DNA from: Talpa occidentalis | Lineage: Eukaryota > Chordata > Mammalia > Eulipotyphla > Talpidae | Direction of reading: 5' to 3' | NCBI RefSeq assembly: GCF_014898055.3 | Contig: NW_023601543.1 | Coordinates: 12,733,314-12,797,313, forward strand | DNA length: 64,000 nt | Program-made: the position numbers and the translations under genes | Part shown: positions 57,860 through 64,000 of the stretch, piece after piece | Layout: each line of letters starts with the position of its first letter | Numbering within the stretch: the stretch's first letter is position 1 | Notes under the pieces: generated by a model | The model's input: only the letters and a program-made list of their open reading frames with translations | Told to the model about the DNA's origin: nothing | Database searches by the model: none

Positions 57860-58390
57860 CTAGTCAGTCACAAGCAATTACATCTTCTTTTCAGTTATTT
57901 GACCATTATCCTGCACATAGTTTTTCTCATGTATCAGATTGTTTCCTTAGGAGAGACTCCCGGAAATGGGATTATTGAGTCAAAGGTTCTAAATCTATTT
58001 TAAGGCTCTTGATACATGGTGGCAAATTGCTTTCCAGAAAGGCTTTGCCAGTTGACAAGGCTGGCAGCAGCCAGGTCAGACTCTTCCTTTAGGCCTCTAC
58101 ATGGGTACAGTTAGTCATTATGTAAATCTCCTTCAATGAGATAGATCTCGCAGTAAAATGTACACATCGCAGCATGCCAGCTTGGTGGATTTTGACATAT
58201 GTGCATGTGTGTAAATGCTGCCCAGGTCAAGGTGTAGACTTGGATGATATTCCTACCATCGCCAGGAGGTTTCCTCCTGCTCAAGTCAATATCTGCCTAT
58301 TCACTGAGGTGACCGTTATTCTGACATCCCTCATTTTTTGAGTGATTTTTGAAAGTTTCTTCTACCTGAAATGATTTGACTGGTGATCTG
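57860..58390 (-). mobile_element. Old L1 fragments, antisense
   Basis: agagactcccggaaatgggattattgagtcaaagg and tggcaaattgctttccagaaagg, then further right ggtggattttgacatatgtgc and tcaaggtgtagacttgg, are antisense L1M pieces. The element appears internally deleted and very diverged. Confidence 0.6.
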
Positions 58391-59264
58391 TGAGGGCAGT
58401 TCTTCATGTCCTTGGCTCCACTCAGACTTCTGCCACCTCATATTGCAGGCCTGGGCAGATCTGCCCGATCTTTAATTTCTGCCCAGTTGCCTGTCCTGAT
58501 CTTAGCTCGCTCAGTGCCCAGGTTGTTCTAAGATTACTTTGTGACTGTGCCCCACATACCTACACCCCCTCCCCCTAAGAATGAACAAGACCACCGCCAT
58601 GTGTTCTGAGCCACCTGTTGTAGCAGGTAAGAGTTGATGAAGAAGGCATGTCACCGAAATAAAGCAGGAGTGATGCTAACTTTAACCAAAACAATACCTC
58701 GGCCCAAATGCTCCTGCCTGTCTTCTTTCCATAGATGAGTTAAAACAGAGGGAGTGTGAAGTTTTTGCTTTGCAGATCTTACAATGCTTGGCCAGGGCAG
58801 AACTGCAGTTTGTACTGAAGTCTCTAGGAAGTAGGTTTAAAATGGAGTCTCCTGGGGTGAGTAGGATTGGGCCGAGGAAAAGTTATGTTGGTGTTGGTCA
58901 GTTCAATTTGAAAGGTGGGGTCAGAGAGTGAATACACCCTTGCTGAGACTAATTGGTCATTTTGTTGGCGATTTTGATGAAAATCATGGCTCTAAATGTT
59001 TCATGAGAGCTTTATTCAGCTGCTTTCATCTACTGAGATGAATTGGTTCTTCTTGGGTTAAAAAGCAGTTGAAGTTCTCTCGAGTTACTGGACAGAGCTC
59101 TTCATCAACATTAGTAACATCATGGGCCAGGACTTAGGACTCAGAGGCGATTGCAGATAAATTCAGGTTTCCAACTCAGAAACCAAGAGATCTGAGCCCA
59201 AAGAAAAAGACAAGGGGTGGGGGTGATGGGGGGTGAACAACGCTGGCATGTCTGCAGTAGGCCA
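58391..59264. other. Unique non-coding DNA
   Basis: No repeat or exon is recognised. Confidence 0.5.
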
Positions 59265-59390
59265 TGTACAATGTTAGACATTTGCATATACATTGGCTCT
59301 TTTAATACTCACAGAGAGTGAGGATATTATCCCCACTTGCTAATGAGGAAATTGAACCATGTCCAGAGTGTCACAGCTATGTCTCTTCTT
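59265..59390 (-). mobile_element. MIR SINE relic, antisense
   Basis: atgttagacatttgcatatacattggctcttttaatactcac, then gatattatccccacttgctaatgaggaaattga, is the antisense MIR 3' half. Confidence 0.7.
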
Positions 59391-59488
59391 TGCTAGCCCC
59401 GCTTGTCTTTTTCCATTATTGATACATTCCAAGATGCATATCCTCCTACTGTTTCCCTTCTCCTTCTCCCCCTTCTTTTCTTTTTCTT

Positions 59489-59745
59489 TTAGATTCATTT
59501 ATTTATGCATACAAGAACTGGGGTACAGGCCAGAGGTGTGGGGGTGAGAGGATTCACCAGAGACAGAGCTGGGAACAGAACAGGCAGATTGACTGAAACA
59601 CACTGCTGAGGGGAGCAGCGGGCGAGACAGGAGAGGTCTGCCGCGCCATGTGGGTTGTTCCCTAGCCGGGGATCAAACTCATGCTGCAGAGGCTGCGATC
59701 AGCTTCACATTGCTGCACTTAACGCTTTGCGCCTCCAGGGAGGCC
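59489..59745 (-). mobile_element. tRNA-derived SINE, class I
   Basis: Antisense copy from tagattcatttatttatgcat to gcctccagggaggccc, inserted in pyrimidine-rich DNA. The likely duplication is cccccttcttttctttt near 59469 and tccccttattttctttt near 59748, imperfect. Confidence 0.92.
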
Positions 59746-59764
59746 CTTCCCCTTATTTTCTTTT

Positions 59765-60540
59765 GCTATAATGTCCTGTGCCATAACAAACGGTCTCTTG
59801 TCCAGTGTGACATGTCCTTAAGTGTCAGCTCCAGCCTTGATCCCCCAGTGGAGCCTCCCCGGACACTGGGGACCATAATAAGAATAGGAGCATATACTTT
59901 CAGCGCTGGAGCTCTAGCTGATTTTTTTTTGCAGCTTCTACAGCACCTAAAGAAGTTGCATACACAGAGCACTCACAAATCCTAGGCTTGAATCACACTG
60001 TGACAGAGACGAGGTTCTAGGAAGATTGCTTCTGTTGGCACTGTCGGCATAAAGGTACAAATGGTCTTTGGAAATGTACTAAGAGCTCCTGAGTGATTTC
60101 TGATCAATAGAAGCTCCTTAGCTCGCCATACTGCCTTAAAATCAATATCATTACCCAACACTGATTGCACAGTGGGTTCCATCATCGCCACCCTCCCCGC
60201 TCACATGCATAAACCACTTGACCATATTTTATTTTAGTATTTCACCAGGGAGCTTTCAAGCTTTTTAATTAATAACAAAAAGATATCAAGCAGAAAAGAG
60301 ATGGTCTGACCATTGTGTATTCCTTTACCAAGTGCTTGCAGACAGGTTCCCATCTGGCACACACATCAGGAGCTCTCATCCTCTGCAAAGACCTGTGAAC
60401 AGTTCACACCTCCAGTGCTAGATCCGAACAGACATGAAATTCAAACACCCGCAGGTTGTTATAGGTGTTCTCTGAAAAGAACAGTGGTAAAATAATTAGT
60501 GCATCTAATTATCATTGTGCTCACATGCTTTAAATTTTCC
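59765..60540. other. Unique non-coding DNA
   Basis: No repeat or exon is recognised. The 111-codon frame at 59650-59985 begins inside the SINE. Confidence 0.5.
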
Positions 60541-60545
60541 AAGGG

Positions 60546-60850
60546 GCACTGCAGTGCTATACAATAGAATTATAATGTGCACCACATATATAATTGAAAA
60601 TTTTGTAGTAGTCACATTAAAAATGTAAAAATGGTGAAATTAATTTTAATTCTGTATTTAATTTAACCCAATACATTCAAAATATTTTCATTTTGCCATG
60701 GAAGTAATATAAGAGCTATTTTACATTTTCTGGCACTGCGTGTTGGAAACCAGGTGTGTGATTTATACTTGTGCACACCTCATTTTGGAAAGGCCACATT
60801 TCAAGTGCTCAGTAGCTATGCCTGACTACTGGTTACTATATTGGACGATC
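60546..60850. mobile_element. hAT-Charlie MITE (MER58-like)
   Basis: Left end cactgcagtgctatacaatagaa and right end ggttactatattggacgat are degraded versions of the cagtgctgtccaatag terminal repeats. The interior includes tagtagtcacattaaaaatgtaaaaatggtgaaattaattttaat and ggccacatttcaagtgctcagtagc. Non-autonomous. Confidence 0.7.
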
Positions 60851-60899
60851 AAAAATAAACTTCCAGTGGACCTTTCTGGAGCTAGGTCTGTTCAGAGGC

Positions 60900-60978
60900 A
60901 AAAAAAAAAAAAAAAAAAAAAGAAAAAAAAAAGCCGGCCTGCTTGCCTGCCTCTGTCCCTCTGTCCCTCTGTCCCTCG
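60900..60978. repeat. Poly(A) tract followed by an 8-bp (CTCTGTCC)n repeat
   Basis: About 30 A's interrupted by one G are followed within 20 bp by three to four ctctgtcc units at about 60951-60978. Confidence 0.85.
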
Positions 60979-61603
60979 TACCAGTCCCATCATGCTGTCT
61001 CTAGCCATTTGGGACGCTGTAAGACGGATGAACAAGTGGCAGCTCTATTTACTAACTCCTAAATTTTGCAATGGCTGTCTTCTCGGTGCTGGTGATCAGG
61101 AAAGGATTAATGGCACTAACTGGGAGAGAAAGTCCAGTCTTTTTGATGCTCAGTGGCAGTGTGGAACCTGTGTTTCATCGAGATCTTCTCTTGCTAACAG
61201 ATGGCATTGAACATCTCATTCAAATGGGAGGAGTTGTTTCTAGGTTTGAAGGAAGACGGAGTCCTATAGTTCACCTAGTCTTGAAGATTCGTGGAAAACA
61301 AACGGACGTGCTAAGTCTGTAACCAAAAGAGATTGTGGCTGATGACGAAGACCTCCATAAACAAGGGCAACACTGGCTGGAGAAAAAAATGTTGTGGGGC
61401 CAACAAGGAGATTTGTTTCTTATATCAGGATTGTGCTGATCCCCATGGTTGACTGTCCTAAATGTAAGTAAGTGTTCAGAAGGCTGCCTCTCTGTTCCTG
61501 GACGATGTGTCCTTTTTGCTCCTGTTTGGAGTAGGTATCTGTCTGTGGCTGGTGGACTGGAGGACGTGAGTGCTGCTCTTGGTAGCCTTGGTTTGCATTG
61601 GCT
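60979..61603. other. Unique DNA with an 83-codon frame
   Basis: The plus-strand frame at 61071-61322 looks fairly protein-like ([20 protein letters not shown]), but no family is recognised, and no poly(A) signal or splice context supports it. Confidence 0.4.
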
Positions 61604-61640
61604 AAGAATCTGGGGATAAAAAAAAAAAGAATCTGGGGAT
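61604..61640. repeat. 14-bp duplication flanking only A9
   Basis: aagaatctggggat at 61604-61617 and 61627-61640 are identical and separated by nine A's. This has the structure of a TSD around a retroinsertion consisting of poly(A) alone; a 23-bp tandem duplication is the alternative. Confidence 0.85.
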
Positions 61641-62279
61641 GGATATACGTGCCCCACAGCATGCACTCAAGGGACTTTCAATCACAGGATTTCATCTGTT
61701 GTCATTGTAACACTTCTGCATCTTTGTACATCAGTGAAGTTTTTATATTCAAAGGTTGAGTCACAAGGCAGTGTTTATTGGACCCTGCTCTATGCTGGAC
61801 GCTGAGGGAAGAGACAAGAGTGCAGTGTGGCCTCTGTTGTCACATGTGGATGGTGAAGGCATCTGCTTGTAATTTATGTGTCCAGCCACGAGGCAGTTCT
61901 TGTGATTAATTCTCAAGCAAGTGATTTAGATAGTAAAGGTGTATGTGTGTTTAGAGGAAAAAAATAATCCTTGCTAGGTCAAGTGGTCAGGGATGTTTCT
62001 TGAAGGACAAGGGACACTGGACAAATATAACAGTTGCCAGAGATGGGGGAGGGGAGAGCAAACAGTTCAGGCAGAGTGTAGTGTTGGGTATCAGAAATCT
62101 CTTCAGACTGAATAGATTAGCTTGACTGTAACTGAGAGTTCACATAAAGGGAATTGTAAAAAGAGAGGTGGGGTTTTTTTTGGCCAGATGAGAGGTAAAA
62201 TGTGTAGGGAGATGGATAAGATGCTTCAGTTAATAATAGGGATGAAAATAATAGCTTGCATTAGAATGAGTAATGGCCA
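61641..62279. other. Unique non-coding DNA
   Basis: No repeat or exon is recognised. Confidence 0.5.
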
Positions 62280-62450
62280 GTTTATCTACTGAGTGCTTTA
62301 TTTATGGTTTAGACCATTGAACCTCACCAATGAGAAAGCTGACTCTAAAAAGAGGTTGAATGACTTGTTCAAGGTCACACATCTAGGAAGTTGGCAGAGC
62401 AAACTTTTGAATCCAAATCTCTTTGACTCTAGAACACTAACCTTAACCGT
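62280..62450 (-). mobile_element. MIR SINE relic, antisense
   Basis: gttgaatgacttgttcaaggtcacacatctaggaagttggcagagc, then tttgaatccaaatctctttgactctagaacactaacc, is the antisense MIR core. Confidence 0.8.
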
Positions 62451-63857
62451 TAGTAGTTATGCTCTTGGGGGCAGTGACCTGTATGTTTAGTGTAGTGGGA
62501 AACCCCCACTTGTATTGACAGAGGTACTATAGGAGTGTTGAGGTACCGCTTCGACATGTGACACGCAATCTCTAGGCCAAAGATTCTCTGCAGTTTGTTT
62601 CTTCTGAAGAGACCCCAATGGGCCCAGTTGGTGTGATGCCCCTGGGAGTTGAGTGATGTCTTCAAACACAGGTATTTACAAGCCAGTGACCTTATTAGCT
62701 GGTGCTGCTTGCTTTTTCTCCCCTCCATACCTCAGAGTCATGCTAGAATACTGGGATCTCAGAGACGATTTAGGTAGGTCAAGGCTTGATTTTACAGAAA
62801 GAAGAAACAGGAACTTATTTAGAAGGGACTCATCCAGAGTGACAGAAACTCAGGGAAAGTAGCAGAGCTGGGCCCAACAGCAGATTCTCTTCACCTGGAG
62901 AGCTATGCTAACCTTTTCTAGGCCTTCTCAATAGAAAGCAACATATTCAGATTAGGAAGTGTACTTCAGTTACTCTGAGTCATTGTTTTAGCTGTCTAAA
63001 GTTCTATAACAATTGGAAAACTTGATTATAAATGATAGATATCCTTGAATTAAGAGATGGATTTCAGTAATGATTGCTGTACAATGAATAAATGGACTCT
63101 TTAGTCTTATGAGTTTTGATAAAATCAGATGCCCTTTAAATGGAAAAAATGTTCACCCTGCTGAATTGAAACAAATTGTGCTTATGAATGCATCAAATCT
63201 TAAAAACTCACATTTAAAAGAAAAACATTTGCGTTTAAAATTTTTGAGTTTAAAATTTTACTCTGGATACGCATACCAGTTGGAGAGCAAATCATAGAAT
63301 GAAAAATACTTAAGAGTTAGAAAAAAAATACTTAGGTGACCGTGGAGTGGAGGCCAGTGGTCTGCTGGGTGTGCAGGGGGCCTTCCTGACCTACGGGCCT
63401 CTCCCAGCACCGGGCAGTCAGGCTTTCGAAGTCCATCCTCAAGCTTCCCACCACTTTTCATTCCTTTACCCTGTTTCTCCTGACCTCTGCCATTGTTTAA
63501 CTTACGGCCTTGCCCTAGCCTGCTTTGCCTGATAACATGCTGCCTGTTTTTCTACTTTCTTTGGAAAAAATAACAGCCTAGAAAGGGAGGCCTGAAATCG
63601 CCGGTTGCTACTTAGTATCTGCTGGGTCCTGGTGTTTGTCATGTGCTTATGTGGTATAAGAAGGGTCTTAAAGCGGCAGCCCCAGCCATAGTGAAGCATA
63701 CTCATTTTAGAGAACAGAGCTAAAACCATGAAGCAATCAATCAACAAACAAAAAGTATCACGAGTATGCTGAAGGTTGAGGTACAGATCTTAGGTGTAAC
63801 TGACTAGATTGTTTCTGTTACATGGGTACCTTGGCCCTCACTGATATTCCATTTCTG
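62451..63857. other. Unique non-coding DNA
   Basis: No interspersed repeat is recognised. Short frames (60-92 codons) lack support. Confidence 0.5.
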
Positions 63858-64000
63858 TTTTTTTTTTTTAAGATTTATTTATTTATGCAGACAAGAACCG
63901 GGGTACAGGCTAGAGGTGCCAGTGGTGAGAGGATTCACCAGAGAAAGAGTGGGGAGCAGAACAGGCAGATTGACTGAAATACACTGCTGAGGGAAGCAGC
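63858..64000 (-). mobile_element. tRNA-derived SINE, class I, cut by the window edge
   Basis: The T-rich tail and distal body (aagatttatttatttatgcaga to cactgctgagggaagcagc) are present. The tRNA-like head lies beyond the right end of the window. Confidence 0.93.

Noticed and set aside
1..64000. tRNA genes predicted from A- and B-box sequences
   Set aside because: All A/B-box pairs found lie in SINE heads whose anticodon and acceptor stems are degenerate.

Overview
This window is mammalian nuclear DNA. No protein-coding gene with recognisable exons, no rRNA or tRNA gene, no CpG-island promoter and no CRISPR array can be supported. It reads as intergenic or intronic sequence. The dominant component is one tRNA-derived SINE family: 31 copies, about 13% of the window. 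Its head matches the tRNA-Glu pattern (tccctggtgg... A box, gttcgatccc B box, ccaggga closing stem). It differs from my recollection of pig PRE-1, ruminant Bov-tA, whale CHR, carnivore CAN, horse ERE and bat VES consensus sequences. A cetartiodactyl outside those groups, most likely a camelid, is my best guess; this is inference from memory, not a search.

The SINE splits into three classes. Class I has an 'aggggttaagca' head, a 'gtaccccagttcttgtatgca' 3' end and an AAATAAATCTTTAAAA tail. Class II has an 'agcggttgagcgctggg' CpG-rich head, a 'gtacccagtgcttgtata' end and the same tail. Class III has the class II body with 'gtacccagtgcatgtata' and a new terminal 'aacatgcctctataaaa' before the poly(A). 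Class III copies keep most CpGs and have exact target-site duplications (TSDs), so they look youngest.

Layout. 1-9 kb: unique DNA, an antisense L1 with two nested SINEs, old L1 pieces and a clean 5'-truncated young L1 with a 15-bp TSD at 8.4 kb. 9-19 kb: mostly unique DNA with MIR and MaLR remnants and three class III SINEs. 19-31 kb: an old sense L1, SINEs, hAT, MIR and MaLR relics, (CA)n and (TG)n(GA)n tracts. 31-43 kb is the busiest part. It holds a rearranged L1 with seven SINE pieces, two of which used the same target sequence; a young L1 inserted into a SINE; and an L1-in-L1 nest whose outer member has a twin-priming inversion. 43-47.5 kb: unique DNA plus an unidentified 108-codon reading frame followed by AATAAA and a poly(A) tract at 45.58-46.15 kb. 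47.6-51.9 kb: a 4.4-kb block without recognisable interspersed repeats, containing a palindromic GATA/AP-1 motif cluster; this is the best regulatory candidate. 52-64 kb: SINEs, MIR, an LTR-like element, a Tigger element, hAT relics and unique DNA; a SINE runs off the right edge.

No genes act together here. What the window records is a retrotransposition history: L1 machinery mobilising SINEs and itself, with several informative by-products (short SINE, poly(A)-only insertion, reused target site, internal inversions). Older L1, MIR and DNA-transposon calls rest on remembered consensus sequences, and their boundaries are approximate.
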